A stretch of DNA of 64,000 bases. Source: Archaeoglobus sulfaticallidus PM70-1 (GTDB taxonomy: Archaea; Halobacteriota; Archaeoglobi; Archaeoglobales; Archaeoglobaceae). The stretch is taken from positions 1,842,571 to 1,906,570 of the forward strand of contig NC_021169.1 in NCBI RefSeq assembly GCF_000385565.1, given 5' to 3'. The translations under genes and the position numbers were made by a program. The notes beneath the pieces are model-generated. The model worked only from the letters and a program-made list of their open reading frames with translations, was not told the DNA's origin and did not search any database. Below are positions 23,614-33,382 of this stretch, one piece after another; positions within the stretch are counted from its first letter, which is position 1; every line of letters begins with the position of its first letter.

Positions 23614-25161
23614 ATGTTTTCAAAAATTCTTGTGGCGAACAGAGGAGAGGTTGCTGTTAGGGTTATGAGAGCATGTAAGGAAATGGGTATTAAAACTGTT
23701 GCTGTTTATTCTGACGCAGATAGAAAAGCCTTTCACCGTGTTTATGCTAATGAGTGTTATTACATTGGTGATTCAGATCCAAAAAAAAGCTATTTGAATA
23801 TGGATAAGATAATTGATGTTGCCAAAAAGAGCGATAGCGAAGCGATCCATCCGGGATATGGTTTTTTGTCTGAAAACGCTGAGTTTGCGAAGAGGTGTGA
23901 AGAGGAGGGCATAGTCTTCATTGGGCCTCCATCCAAGGTCATCTCAGCCATGGGCTCAAAGGTTAATGCAAGAAAGCTGATGAGGAATGCCGGGGTTCCA
24001 GTAATTCCGGGAAGTGACGCTATTGAAACTCTGGAGGAAGCTAAAGCTTTTGCTGAAAAAATTGGTTATCCAGTTGCCGTTAAGGCATCCGGCGGTGGAG
24101 GAGGCATCGGGATAAATATAGCCAACAACGAGGGGGAGCTTGAGAGGGCATTTAAGAGAAGCAAAAAGCTCGGAGAGTCCTACTTCAAGGATCCATCAGT
24201 GTACATCGAGAAGTATCTTCCAAAACCGAGGCACATCGAATTTCAGATCCTTGCAGATGATGAGAATGTTGTCCATTTGGGCGAGAGAGAGTGCAGCATC
24301 CAGAGAAGGCATCAAAAGCTGATTGAAGAGGCTCCTTCTCCAGTTTTCGATGAGGAAATGAGAGAGAAGTTTGGAAGGTTGGCTGTGAAGGGAGCAAAGT
24401 ACATAGGATACAGAAATGCCGGAACAATGGAGTTTCTATATCAGGACGGAGAGTTGTATTTCCTGGAAATGAACACGAGGCTTCAGGTTGAGCATACAGT
24501 CACGGAGATGGTAACGGGAATAGATATCGTAAAGGAGCAGATACGAATAGCGAGTGGAATGGGTCTAAGCTTCGACCAGGAGGAGGTTGTCCTGAGAGGG
24601 CATGCGATCGAATGCAGGATAAATGCCGAGGATCCTGTGAATTTCCTCCCGAGGAGCGGTGTTATTACACACTACAGATCTCCTGGAGGGACAGGAATAA
24701 GGGTTGATAGCGGAGTGCATCAGGGTTATGAGATCCCTCCATACTACGACTCGATGATATCCAAGCTACTGGCATGGGGTAGAACCAGAGAAGGTGCCAT
24801 AGCAAAAATGAAGAGGGCCCTGTATGAGTATATCATAGATGGAGTTGAAACGAACATTCCGTTCCATATGGTTGTTCTCGATGATCCCGATTTCGTCAGC
24901 GGGAATATTCACACGAAATTCGTCGATGAAAAGGACATCCCGAGCAGGGTTAAGGAGGCCATGCCCAGCATAGTGAACCTGAAGAAGAGGCTGGACGAAA
25001 TATTTAATAAAGAAGAAGAAATTAACGAAAAAATAATAGCAATTGCGATATCCGCCATAAATGCCTACAAGAGGTTGGAGTCCGAGATAGGTTTGGTAGA
25101 TGTAAACACATCTGAAAGCTGGAAGATTGATGCAAGGATAAAAAACCTCAGGTGGCTCTAG
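23614..25161 (+). CDS. pycA: Biotin carboxylase (pyruvate/acetyl-CoA carboxylase subunit A)
   Basis: 515 residues from the ATG at 23614, which gives the standard N-terminus [20 protein letters not shown]. The ATP-grasp domain has [11 protein letters not shown] near residue 160, [20 protein letters not shown] near 230, and [18 protein letters not shown] near 285. It carboxylates the biotin of a carrier protein with ATP and bicarbonate. A carrier (BCCP) and decarboxylase-type membrane subunits lie at 49144-50964. The transferase (alpha/PycB) subunit is not in the window. The N-terminal TTG upstream is unlikely to be used. It is followed after one base by a regulator gene. Confidence 0.94.
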   Translation: MFSKILVANRGEVAVRVMRACKEMGIKTVAVYSDADRKAFHRVYANECYYIGDSDPKKSYLNMDKIIDVAKKSDSEAIHPGYGFLSENAEFAKRCEEEGIVFIGPPSKVISAMGSKVNARKLMRNAGVPVIPGSDAIETLEEAKAFAEKIGYPVAVKASGGGGGIGINIANNEGELERAFKRSKKLGESYFKDPSVYIEKYLPKPRHIEFQILADDENVVHLGERECSIQRRHQKLIEEAPSPVFDEEMREKFGRLAVKGAKYIGYRNAGTMEFLYQDGELYFLEMNTRLQVEHTVTEMVTGIDIVKEQIRIASGMGLSFDQEEVVLRGHAIECRINAEDPVNFLPRSGVITHYRSPGGTGIRVDSGVHQGYEIPPYYDSMISKLLAWGRTREGAIAKMKRALYEYIIDGVETNIPFHMVVLDDPDFVSGNIHTKFVDEKDIPSRVKEAMPSIVNLKKRLDEIFNKEEEINEKIIAIAISAINAYKRLESEIGLVDVNTSESWKIDARIKNLRWL

Positions 25162-25162
25162 G

Positions 25163-25444
25163 ATGCCAGATGAGAAGCTCGCAAGAGCATTGAGAGCCAA
25201 AATTAGAAGGCAGATTCTGTGTGAGATTTCACGAAATGGTAAGATGAGTGTACATCAGATAGCCAAAAAGCTTGGAGTGACAGAGTACACAGCATCAAGA
25301 CACCTCAAAATCCTGTACGATCTTGGGATAGTGGATTTCGAGATGAGGCCGCCTGAGAAGTACTACTTCATAAGGCTGAAATCATTTAAAAAGCTGCTGG
25401 ATGTGTATGAGGAAGTAACAAAAGAAATGAAGATGTATGCTTAA
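25163..25444 (+). CDS. ArsR-like winged-helix regulator
   Basis: 93 residues, a single winged helix: ARALRAKIRRQILCEISRNG, helix-turn-helix SVHQIAKKLGVTEYTASRHL, and wing FEMRPPEKYYFIRLKSFKK. No metal-binding cysteines are seen. It begins one base after the biotin carboxylase stop, so the two are co-transcribed, and it may regulate that gene or biotin-dependent metabolism. The direct target is inference. Confidence 0.85.
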   Translation: MPDEKLARALRAKIRRQILCEISRNGKMSVHQIAKKLGVTEYTASRHLKILYDLGIVDFEMRPPEKYYFIRLKSFKKLLDVYEEVTKEMKMYA

Positions 25445-25456
25445 ATCACTACAACT

Positions 25457-26458
25457 CTACAATTCACCCCGCTGTATCTTCGCATGTCCTCCTATTATCG
25501 AGCCACTCAGCTCAAGATTCCTTATCTCGCACTTCTCATCGATTATGCTCCTCCACAGCTTGGCCTTCCTCAGCACAACATCATCAAATATAACCGACTC
25601 ACTGACATCTGAGTTTTCGATGTAGCAGTTTTTGCCTATGTAGGCATATGGTCCTATCATTGATCTCCCCCTTATCACGCAACCATCCTCTATAACAACC
25701 GGTGGAATTATCTTGACTATCCTGTCAACCTCGATGTAGCCAATATCGTACTCTATGTAGAATTTCAGGGCTTCGATGTACGAATCCGCATTTCCCACAT
25801 CATACCAGTTCCCGTTTGTGAATGGGTAGCCATATACCTCTGTCTTCTGACACAGATAGGACAGAAAATCTCCAAGGTTGTCTCTCTTTTCACCTGAATC
25901 TGTATATTCCACCAGGTAATCCACTGCCTCCCTGTTCAGAATGTATATGCCTATCCCGACGAGAGTTGATGGTGGCTTTTCGGGTTTTTCATAGAACCTC
26001 ACAATCCTGTCGTTGTCTATCTCGGCCACACCATACCTCTTAGCAAGCTCGACATCTCCAACATCATACAAAGCAGTGATGGCTGATTTTTTTGTTTTGT
26101 AGAACTTCAGCATATCCTCTAAATTGAACGAGAAGAGATTATCACCAGCAATAACAAAAAGCTCGTCATCAAGATCCTTTGCTATCTCTCCCAAAGCTCT
26201 GACAGCTCCAAGCTTCTCCTCTTCCTTGAGGGTTTCCTCGATTATGAGTCTGGCATCTTTATCTTTCGCCCACTTTTTGAAGTCGTTCTCGAACCTCTTG
26301 TTGGTGGACACATATATTGGATATCCGAATTTTCGGATTTTTTCGTATATCAGATCTATTATCGTTTTCTTTCCAAGAGGTAGAAGGGGTTTGGGCTTAG
26401 TTTTTGTTATGGGCCACAGTCTTGTTGCATAACCACCAGCCATTATTATGACCTTCAT
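25457..26458 (-). CDS. Sugar-1-phosphate nucleotidyltransferase
   Basis: 333 residues. The N-terminal Rossmann-like domain has the signature MAGGYATRLWPITKTKPKPL and GDNLFSF metal site. The C-terminal third (from about residue 245) is a left-handed beta-helix with hexapeptide repeats (VVIEDGCVIRGRSMIGPYAY, IGKNCYIENSDVSESVIFDD). Enzymes of this type make UDP-, dTDP- or GDP-sugars. It could feed the sulfoquinovose-type cassette at 30.4 kb, but it is not in the same operon. It is convergent with the regulator gene at 25444. Confidence 0.9.
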   Translation of the reverse strand: MKVIIMAGGYATRLWPITKTKPKPLLPLGKKTIIDLIYEKIRKFGYPIYVSTNKRFENDFKKWAKDKDARLIIEETLKEEEKLGAVRALGEIAKDLDDELFVIAGDNLFSFNLEDMLKFYKTKKSAITALYDVGDVELAKRYGVAEIDNDRIVRFYEKPEKPPSTLVGIGIYILNREAVDYLVEYTDSGEKRDNLGDFLSYLCQKTEVYGYPFTNGNWYDVGNADSYIEALKFYIEYDIGYIEVDRIVKIIPPVVIEDGCVIRGRSMIGPYAYIGKNCYIENSDVSESVIFDDVVLRKAKLWRSIIDEKCEIRNLELSGSIIGGHAKIQRGEL

Positions 26459-26536
26459 TGTAAGGCCTAAGATTTTGATGTTTAATATAATTTTTCCTCT
26501 TTATCTGAGCTTTGGAAGGTTTCTTAAATCTTAAAT

Positions 26537-27241
26537 CTAACTCAGATCCCCACAGGAGCAGTGTATCTCATTTATCATTCCGATAAGCTCATCAAATCCA
26601 GTTCCGTTTCTGGCAGATATCACCATCTCTCTGAATCTGAGCGATGTTAGTTCTCTGAATGGCAGTATGCCCTTCAACAACTCCGGCAGAACGCCCTCCT
26701 CCTGCTCAATGTATTCAACCACCTCTTCAAACTTCGGCGGGCTTGAGATATCTGCCTTATTGAAAATGGTTATGGTTTCGACCCCAGTCCTCAAAGAAAT
26801 CACAGCAGACTGGAATATTGCTGAGAGATACTTTTCTGGACTTCTGCACAAGCCTGAATCTATAAGAAATATGGCTGTTGTATCTTTTCCCAGTCTCTCC
26901 GAAAAGACTTCGCCAAAATCCGTGAACAAGAAGAGTTCAAGCTGTCCAGGGGTATCGTAGAGGACAATGTCGTCTTTTACGATCAGATGATCGATATAAT
27001 CTTTGAGCATCTCCATGGACTTCATCAAAGCTCCATTTATTCCAAGGTTGAACCTTTTCATAATGTCTTCAGTCCTCACAAACTTCCTCGAATCTATGCT
27101 CGCAGTGTAGCAAGGTGTGGAGGCTGGATCGAGGTTAACCGTTTTTACAGAGTAGCTACCCCTCAAAAACTCGCTGAAATTCTTTACGAGCGTGCTCTTC
27201 CCGCTCCCGGCATGACCAAGGATAAGCAGGTTCACAACCAA
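26537..27241 (-). CDS. GPN-loop-type GTPase (variant loop)
   Basis: 234 residues. The P-loop GHAGSGKST is at residues 8-16, LDPAS follows, and DTPGQLELF and TIFNKADI are the G3 and G4 motifs. Archaeal and eukaryotic GPN GTPases assemble as dimers and act in RNA polymerase II assembly and related roles. The signature Gly-Pro-Asn that contacts the partner's nucleotide site reads Gly-Ile-Asn here (LGINGALMKSM). It lies 11 bases downstream of hel308 on the same strand and is probably in that operon. Confidence 0.88.
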   Translation of the reverse strand: MVVNLLILGHAGSGKSTLVKNFSEFLRGSYSVKTVNLDPASTPCYTASIDSRKFVRTEDIMKRFNLGINGALMKSMEMLKDYIDHLIVKDDIVLYDTPGQLELFLFTDFGEVFSERLGKDTTAIFLIDSGLCRSPEKYLSAIFQSAVISLRTGVETITIFNKADISSPPKFEEVVEYIEQEEGVLPELLKGILPFRELTSLRFREMVISARNGTGFDELIGMINEIHCSCGDLS

Positions 27242-27252
27242 ATTTTTGCCTG

Positions 27253-29397
27253 TCAGCTAAAATCCTTTTCTCCTGTGATTTCTCCTATGATTCTTTCAGC
27301 CCACTTCTTGCCAATGAGTTCCGAGACTTTCGCCCTGTTTTCAAGCAAATCCTCTTTGCTCCTTATTCCATAATTGTACAGCTTTCTCGCTCTTGCTCTG
27401 CCAATCCCCTTTACCTCGATGAGATCTATAAGTTCGTCTTTTATCCCGTACTTTATCCTCGATTCAAGCTTCACAAGCTCGCTCTGTACAGGATGATCCA
27501 GAAAGTTCGCTATCCTCCTGAAAGAGTATATCAGCCACTCAGCCGTCTCTGTGATCCTCCTTAGATCTCCCGGAGAGATGTTGTACCTCGAACAGACCAG
27601 ATCCTCATCCACCTCCGATATCCATTCGTAAAGACACATTGCCGTTTTGAACTCAGACAGAAACCAGTCATATTCCGTTGAGAGTTCTGACGGGAAGTAA
27701 GTTAGCTCATTTCTGAACTTATCTGCAAGTTCCTCAACCCAGTCGTCGTACTTTCTTATATACAGGGTTTCCATATCAGGCGTTCTGCAAAGGGTATGAA
27801 GGATTGCAACCTCTGAGAGATCATCAAATTTTTCCAAGGTATCATAAAATATGAACCCGGTGAGGGGATCTATGTAAAGCTTTGAAACCAGCTTTCCGAG
27901 TTCTGTTGGAGCCAGACCTCCACCTCCAGTTTCACCAGCCAGATTAACAAAGCCCAAGTTCTCCTGAGTTATAAAACCCCAGTTCTCAAGCTGGTTGAGA
28001 ACCCGCTTTATCTCGTAATCAGGAGCTATACCGTTCTGGTAGAAAAAGAATGTCAGCGAGAAAAAATCCGAGAGAGACCTGAAGTCCTTGGCGAATCCCT
28101 CCGAGATTATTGACAGTATGTGAAATCTCAGATGCTTTTCCACTTTAAGCTTCGATTCGATGTCTTCTGGAGTTCCATGAATGAACCTCTGGATAACTTT
28201 CTCCTTCTCTTTTGACGATCTAACAATTACTATCGCCTCTCCCACCGGATCAAGTCCCGGCCTTCCCGCTCTTCCAGCCATCTGCTTGTATTCGAGAACC
28301 TTTATCGGCACATTACCCAGATTCGGCTCAAATCGGTGATAGCTCTTTATTATAACCCTCCTCGCCGGAAGGTTTACTCCTGCAGAGAGCGTAGGGGTTG
28401 CTACAAGAACCTTTATCAGATTACTTTTGAAGGCATCTTCCACAGTTTTCCTCTGCGAGTTCAGCAGACCAGCATGATGGAATGCTGAACCCTTTTTTAT
28501 GCATTCTGAGAGTTTTTTGCTCATATCCCCATCGTTCTCCTCAAGAACAGCATTTGCGATCTCATCCACCTCATCCCCCACGAACTTCTTTGTTATCTTC
28601 GAGATCTTAACAGCGGTTGATTCGGCGTTCCTTCTTGTAGAGTCGAAAACCAGTACCTGCCCTCCATCTTCCAGGCATTCAGCAATCAACGCATCCAGCC
28701 CACCATCAATTCTCTTTACACGGCACTCTCCGTTATGAAACAATTCAAGCCTGTTTCTGAGATATACTCCCTCATAAAGCTCTGTAGGTCTCCATTCAGA
28801 GGTATAAAGCTCAGCATCCAGCCATCCGGCAATTTCTTCGGAGTTAGGTATTGTAGCAGAAAGTCCGATGATCCTTATATCTGGGTTAATTTTTCTCATC
28901 TTGGCAATCAGAATCTCCAGAACGGGGCCCCTCTTGAATGAGTCTATCAGGTGTATCTCATCAACAACAATGCAGGAAATCTTCTTTATCCAGCTTGCAG
29001 AGTTTCTCAGAAAGGAGTCCGCTTTCTCGCTGGTGGTTATTATAATATCGCACTCTCCCAGCCATTCATCTTTTGATTCGTAATCACCAACAGAGTAGCC
29101 CGTTTTTATACCAATTTTCTCCCAGATGCTAAACTCCTCAAATTTTTCAGAAGCCAATGCTCTCAGAGGAACTATGTACAGGCATTTTCCTCCCTCCATT
29201 ATCTCTCTCACCATTGCCAGTTCAGCGATCAGAGTTTTTCCGCTGGCTGTTGGTATTGAAATTACGAAATTCTTTCTGGAGAATAAGCCAAGCTCTATAA
29301 CCTCTTTCTGAGGTGGAAATAGCTCCCTTATACCTCTATCTTCCAGAATCTTCACTGAAAAGGGTGATATGTATTCCTCAAGTTCAGAAACTCTCAC
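27253..29397 (-). CDS. hel308: Hel308 3'-5' DNA helicase
   Basis: 714 residues. Superfamily 2 motifs are in order: Q-motif region FPPQKEVIELG, Walker A IPTASGKT near residue 50, DEIH near 146, SATIPN near 177, and motif VI QMAGRAGRPGLDPVGE near 375. A winged helix, a ratchet domain and a C-terminal helix-hairpin-helix (VKGIGRARARKLYNYGIRSK) complete the family architecture. Hel308 unwinds lagging strands at stalled forks. It probably heads an operon with the GPN GTPase. Confidence 0.97.
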   Translation of the reverse strand: MRVSELEEYISPFSVKILEDRGIRELFPPQKEVIELGLFSRKNFVISIPTASGKTLIAELAMVREIMEGGKCLYIVPLRALASEKFEEFSIWEKIGIKTGYSVGDYESKDEWLGECDIIITTSEKADSFLRNSASWIKKISCIVVDEIHLIDSFKRGPVLEILIAKMRKINPDIRIIGLSATIPNSEEIAGWLDAELYTSEWRPTELYEGVYLRNRLELFHNGECRVKRIDGGLDALIAECLEDGGQVLVFDSTRRNAESTAVKISKITKKFVGDEVDEIANAVLEENDGDMSKKLSECIKKGSAFHHAGLLNSQRKTVEDAFKSNLIKVLVATPTLSAGVNLPARRVIIKSYHRFEPNLGNVPIKVLEYKQMAGRAGRPGLDPVGEAIVIVRSSKEKEKVIQRFIHGTPEDIESKLKVEKHLRFHILSIISEGFAKDFRSLSDFFSLTFFFYQNGIAPDYEIKRVLNQLENWGFITQENLGFVNLAGETGGGGLAPTELGKLVSKLYIDPLTGFIFYDTLEKFDDLSEVAILHTLCRTPDMETLYIRKYDDWVEELADKFRNELTYFPSELSTEYDWFLSEFKTAMCLYEWISEVDEDLVCSRYNISPGDLRRITETAEWLIYSFRRIANFLDHPVQSELVKLESRIKYGIKDELIDLIEVKGIGRARARKLYNYGIRSKEDLLENRAKVSELIGKKWAERIIGEITGEKDFS

Positions 29398-29462
29398 GGA
29401 TATGTGGATTCTTTTTGAGAATATATTTTTTATGTTAATTTCTATGTTGAAAAGCTGTGAAT

Positions 29463-30287
29463 CTATTCTACATCTCCCGCCTCATACATCCATATGAGAT
29501 CGAAGTACTTCTTCATCCCGGCAACGAGGCTCGGATTATCTGTTACTGCAGAATCCCTCAGATATAGAGGAGTTTCTGGATCCTCAACGACGAATATTGC
29601 TTTGCCAGTTTTGTACTCATAACTTGGATCAACTATGCTACCTCTGAGCGGAAGAGGAGTTCTGCTGAGCTTAACTTCAGCACCCATGTCTGACTTTATC
29701 ATCTTCAGTACCTCGTTTTGAACCTTCATTCCCCTCTCATCGATGAACTTCCTGCCGAGAAGGAGTATTTTGATTTTCACCCCACGATTGAATGCATCCA
29801 CAAGCTCTTTTCTTACTTTAGGATAGTATTCAAAGCATCTGGAGACTATATTGATCTCCTTCTCAGCCTCCCTGTACATCAATCTTGTTTCCCTCTCACT
29901 CGCCTCTCCAACGCTAACTACCCTTATCAACTCTTTAGTTCTAAAGCTTGCAGGAGAGTATAGTGATGCAAAACTCCTGATCAATTCTTCCTTAACTCTG
30001 TCAAAAAAATCTATCCTGCTCTCGTATTCAATCATAATGTTGCTTTTCAGCCTTTCAAGGATTTCTTTCGGCTCCCTCACCCTGAATTTCACGGGTCTGC
30101 TGGGTATTTTATCTACCAGTCCGAGATCGGCAAGCTGATCGAGAACCTCATATATCTTTGCCCTCGGAACACCGCTGAGTTCACTGATCTCCGATGCCTT
30201 GGCCTCCCCACACTTAAGCAATGAGATCAGAGCTTTTGCCTGATAACTGCTCAGTCCGAGCTTTTCGAGAATGCTGGCTACCTCCAT
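29463..30287 (-). CDS. TrmB-family transcription regulator
   Basis: 274 residues. The N-terminal winged helix (LGLSSYQAKALISLLKCGEA, KASEISELSGVPRAKIYEVL) is typical of TrmB. Then comes a coiled segment and a C-terminal phospholipase-D-like or sugar-binding region. TrmB proteins usually sense sugars or sugar phosphates. It is divergent from the sugar-nucleotide cassette at 30362 and a long inverted repeat lies between the two, so it probably controls both itself and that cassette. It is likely leaderless. Confidence 0.9.
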   Translation of the reverse strand: MEVASILEKLGLSSYQAKALISLLKCGEAKASEISELSGVPRAKIYEVLDQLADLGLVDKIPSRPVKFRVREPKEILERLKSNIMIEYESRIDFFDRVKEELIRSFASLYSPASFRTKELIRVVSVGEASERETRLMYREAEKEINIVSRCFEYYPKVRKELVDAFNRGVKIKILLLGRKFIDERGMKVQNEVLKMIKSDMGAEVKLSRTPLPLRGSIVDPSYEYKTGKAIFVVEDPETPLYLRDSAVTDNPSLVAGMKKYFDLIWMYEAGDVE

Positions 30288-30309
30288 TATTACAACTCTG
30301 GAACAAAAA

Positions 30310-30349
30310 ATTTTAAATATTTTGTTACCACTTAGAGGGGTAACAAAAT
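30310..30349. promoter_or_regulatory. Divergent promoter and probable TrmB operator
   Basis: ATTTTGTTACC (30319-30329) and GGTAACAAAAT (30339-30349) form a perfect 11-bp inverted repeat with a 9-base spacer. AATTTTAAATATT at about 30310-30322 can serve as TATA in both directions. The repeat overlaps the promoter and probable transcription start of the cassette, which is the usual layout of a repressor or co-regulator site. Confidence 0.7.
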
Positions 30350-30361
30350 GGGGGTGCTATT

Positions 30362-31516
30362 GTGACAGTACTGGTAACAGGAGCTGATGGTTATGTCGGA
30401 TGGTGTGTTCTGCTAAGGCTTGCCGAGACCATGCCTGATGAAAGGATAATTGGAGTTGACAACTTTGCAAGAAGGAGATGGGTTGAGGAAGTTGGATCAA
30501 GATCACTCATACCGATACTCTCTCCAGAAAAGAGGAAAGAGATTGTTGAAGAAGAATATGGAAAGGTTTCATTCATAAACGGTGATCTAACCTCCCAGGA
30601 ATTCGTCAATACCATGCTGAGAGTGTATCAGCCCGACACGATCATACATTTAGCCGCCCAGCCCTCAGCACCATACTCGCAAATTAGCTGGGAGAAGGCT
30701 GTATATACGATGTACAACAACAATGTTTCCACATTGAATCTGCTATGGGGTCTGAAAGAGAACGGCATGCTCAACACTCATTTCATTTCAGCCACAACAA
30801 CAGGTGTTTATGGATCTCCAGAATATCCAATACCGGAAGGATTCTACGAGGTTGAGTACAAGGGTGGCAGAGATGTTGTTCCACACCCTCACATGGCAGG
30901 CAGCTTCTACCACATGAGCAAGTGCAACGACATCAACCACATGTGGCTGGCCAACAAACAGTGGGGACTGAACATCTCGGATGTTAGAGTGGGAATTGTC
31001 ACTGGAGCCACTACCGAGGAGGCTAAAGGAGAATTATCGACCCGCTTTGACTTCGATTTCTACTTTGGAGTCGTCACCCACAGATTCTGTGCACAGGCCA
31101 TGATTGGGTATCCAATAACCGTTTACGGCAAGGGTCTGCAAGGGAAACCCTTCGTGACACTTGAAGACTGCGTTAAATCTTTCGTTGAGCTTGCCATAAA
31201 AGGAGGAGAGGGATACAAAGTCTACAACCAGACCGTTGGTGCCGTGAAAATAGTGGAGCTGGCTGAAATAATCAGAGAAGCTGCAATGGAGGAAATAGGG
31301 CTTGAAGTGGAGATAAAGCATGTACCGAATCCGAGGGTTGAGAAAGAGGATCACGAGATGATCATGGAGAACGATAACTTCAGAAAGCTCGTTGGTAAAC
31401 CCCAGGATCTGAAAGATGCCATAAAAGATATCTTCACAGCCATAGAGCCAAGAAAGAAGATTATTGAAGCATACAAAGACAGATTTTTGCCGAAAGCCTT
31501 GCTTGATCGAAAATGA
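30362..31516 (+). CDS. agl3: UDP-sulfoquinovose-synthase-like (Agl3/SQD1) protein
   Basis: 384 residues from a GTG after GGGGGTG. An extended short-chain dehydrogenase with VTGADGYVGWCVLLRLA (NAD loop), a catalytic Thr-rich segment ATTTGVYGSPEYPIPEG and SFYHMSK (Tyr-x3-Lys). The long insertion and the VYGKGLQGKPFVTLEDCVKS region match SQD1/Agl3, which makes UDP-sulfoquinovose from UDP-glucose and sulfite. In Sulfolobus the product decorates S-layer N-glycans. It overlaps the next gene by four bases. Confidence 0.85.
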   Translation: MTVLVTGADGYVGWCVLLRLAETMPDERIIGVDNFARRRWVEEVGSRSLIPILSPEKRKEIVEEEYGKVSFINGDLTSQEFVNTMLRVYQPDTIIHLAAQPSAPYSQISWEKAVYTMYNNNVSTLNLLWGLKENGMLNTHFISATTTGVYGSPEYPIPEGFYEVEYKGGRDVVPHPHMAGSFYHMSKCNDINHMWLANKQWGLNISDVRVGIVTGATTEEAKGELSTRFDFDFYFGVVTHRFCAQAMIGYPITVYGKGLQGKPFVTLEDCVKSFVELAIKGGEGYKVYNQTVGAVKIVELAEIIREAAMEEIGLEVEIKHVPNPRVEKEDHEMIMENDNFRKLVGKPQDLKDAIKDIFTAIEPRKKIIEAYKDRFLPKALLDRK

Positions 31517-32433
31517 TACTGATCACAGGCGGTAATGGATACATCGGGATTGAAATCTCGGAGCTTCTAGCAGATAGAAATGAGGAGTTCAGAGTACTTG
31601 ACAATTTCTCTGGATCGAGTCCTCTGAACATGCTTTTCGTTAATGGAAAGGCTGAATTCATCTGGGGGGATGTGAGAAAGCCTGAGGAAATGAAAGAGGC
31701 TTTCAGGGATGTAGATGCCGTTATACACCTCGCAGCCAAACTTCCCACAGCCCCGGGAATGGTCGATGAGGCTGGAGATGTAAATGACACTAATTATCGG
31801 GGAACAGTAAATGTCCTTGAGCTTGCAAGAAAGAGCGATGCCAGTATGATATTCGCCTCCACATGCAATGTTTATGGCGTTGGCATGAACATGGATGAAA
31901 GTTCAGAGCCAAAACCCCTCAACAGCTATGCTGAATCGAAGCTTAAAGCTGAAAGAGCATGCATTGAATACCACGAGAAATACGGCCTAGATGTTAAAAT
32001 CCTGAGACTGGCTTCAGTTTACGGCTACAGCCCAGGAGTCAGGTTCAATCTCGTTGTGAACTATTTCACTCTACGAGCGGTTACAGGCTACCCGCTTACG
32101 GTTTTCGGGGATGGTAGCAACTGGAGGCCATTCGTGCATGTGAGGGATGTGGCAAAAGCTTTCCTGTTCTTCATTGAGAACGGAAAGAGCGGAGAGATAT
32201 ACAACATAGGCAGAGAAAACTACATGATAAGGGATGTTGCTGAAATCGTGAAGAGAGAGGTGAATCCATCCATAGATATTCTGTTCACGGGAAAGAAGCC
32301 TGAATTCAGCTATCATGTGAGTTTCGAAAAGTCCATACAGGCTGGATTTGAGGCAGAATATACCCTTGCTGAGGGTGTAAAGGGGCTTGCCGATAAACTC
32401 AAGATTTTGAAAAACTTCAGGAGGTCGTTTTAA
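31513..32433 (+). CDS. NAD-dependent sugar epimerase/dehydratase 1
   Basis: 306 residues. Extended SDR fold with ITGGNGYIGIEISELLADR at the N-terminus, HLAAKLPTAPG, FASTCNVYGVG and the catalytic NSYAESKLKAE (Tyr-x3-Lys). Related enzymes include UDP-glucose 4-epimerase and NDP-sugar dehydratases; the precise reaction is not determined. It overlaps the genes on both sides (ATGA and TAATG), so the three SDR genes form one tightly coupled operon. Confidence 0.87.
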   Translation: MILITGGNGYIGIEISELLADRNEEFRVLDNFSGSSPLNMLFVNGKAEFIWGDVRKPEEMKEAFRDVDAVIHLAAKLPTAPGMVDEAGDVNDTNYRGTVNVLELARKSDASMIFASTCNVYGVGMNMDESSEPKPLNSYAESKLKAERACIEYHEKYGLDVKILRLASVYGYSPGVRFNLVVNYFTLRAVTGYPLTVFGDGSNWRPFVHVRDVAKAFLFFIENGKSGEIYNIGRENYMIRDVAEIVKREVNPSIDILFTGKKPEFSYHVSFEKSIQAGFEAEYTLAEGVKGLADKLKILKNFRRSF

Positions 32434-33338
32434 TGCGTATAGGCGTTACCGGAGCTGGAGGTTATGTAGGTGCTGGACTCTGCAGCAAGCTGATGGAAAA
32501 GCATGAGGTTGTCATGCTCGACAACTTCTACAAGGCTCAGATTGGAAGCATAGGTGGAAAAAAGATTATCTGGGCAGATATCCGGGATAGAGCGGAAATG
32601 GAGTCCTTGCTTAGGGATTGTGATGTGATAGTGCACCTTGCTGCGATATCAGGGGTTGCCGAATGCGATGAGATGCCTGAAAGGGCATATGACGTAAACA
32701 TCATCGGAACCGAGAATATATGCTGGATTTGCAGAAAGTATGGCATCGATATGATATTCCCATCATCGATGGCTGTTGTTGGCAACCCGGTAGAGATCCC
32801 GATAACACCCAGACATCCGAGAAACCCGCTGAACATGTATGGATTTACGAAGTGGGTGAATGAGGAAAATATAAGGGCGTTTTCGAAGAACAGCTTTAAT
32901 GCCCTGATCTTCATGAAAACGAATCTGTATGGAGAGTATGAGGTTGATGGCAATAGGATATCGAAAAATACCGTGATCAACATATTCGCCAACAAGGCAA
33001 AGAGAAATGAGAACCTCACAGTACACAAACCCGGAACGCAGACCAGAGACTTCATACATGTCCTTGATGTCATTGATGCATATTTACTGGCCATCGAGAA
33101 CATGCCAGAGGGGTTCAACATCGTAACCCTCGCTGGAGGAGAGTGTTTGTCAGTTCTGGACATAGCCAATCTCGTCCAGAAATACAGCGATGTGGGGATC
33201 GATCTGGTTGAAAATCCAAGGAAAAAGGAGACACATGCTCCAAACTTTGAGGTTGATACATCCGAGATAAAAGAACTCATAGGCTTTGAATCAAAGCGGA
33301 AAGTGGAGGAAGAAGTAAGAAAACTGCTGGGTATTTAG
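32433..33338 (+). CDS. NAD-dependent sugar epimerase/dehydratase 2
   Basis: 301 residues. NAD loop GVTGAGGYVGAGLCSKL, HLAAISGVAECDEMPE, FPSSMAVVGNPVE and catalytic MYGFTKWVNEEN (Tyr-x3-Lys). It is only moderately like the gene before it, so it is more likely an enzyme for a different step than a recent duplicate. It ends the cassette, 45 bases before the convergent DUF255 gene. Confidence 0.87.
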   Translation: MRIGVTGAGGYVGAGLCSKLMEKHEVVMLDNFYKAQIGSIGGKKIIWADIRDRAEMESLLRDCDVIVHLAAISGVAECDEMPERAYDVNIIGTENICWICRKYGIDMIFPSSMAVVGNPVEIPITPRHPRNPLNMYGFTKWVNEENIRAFSKNSFNALIFMKTNLYGEYEVDGNRISKNTVINIFANKAKRNENLTVHKPGTQTRDFIHVLDVIDAYLLAIENMPEGFNIVTLAGGECLSVLDIANLVQKYSDVGIDLVENPRKKETHAPNFEVDTSEIKELIGFESKRKVEEEVRKLLGI

Positions 33339-33382
33339 ATCCTGTTTAGCTCCGGTTTAGCTCTGGGACTCAGGAACGGATA

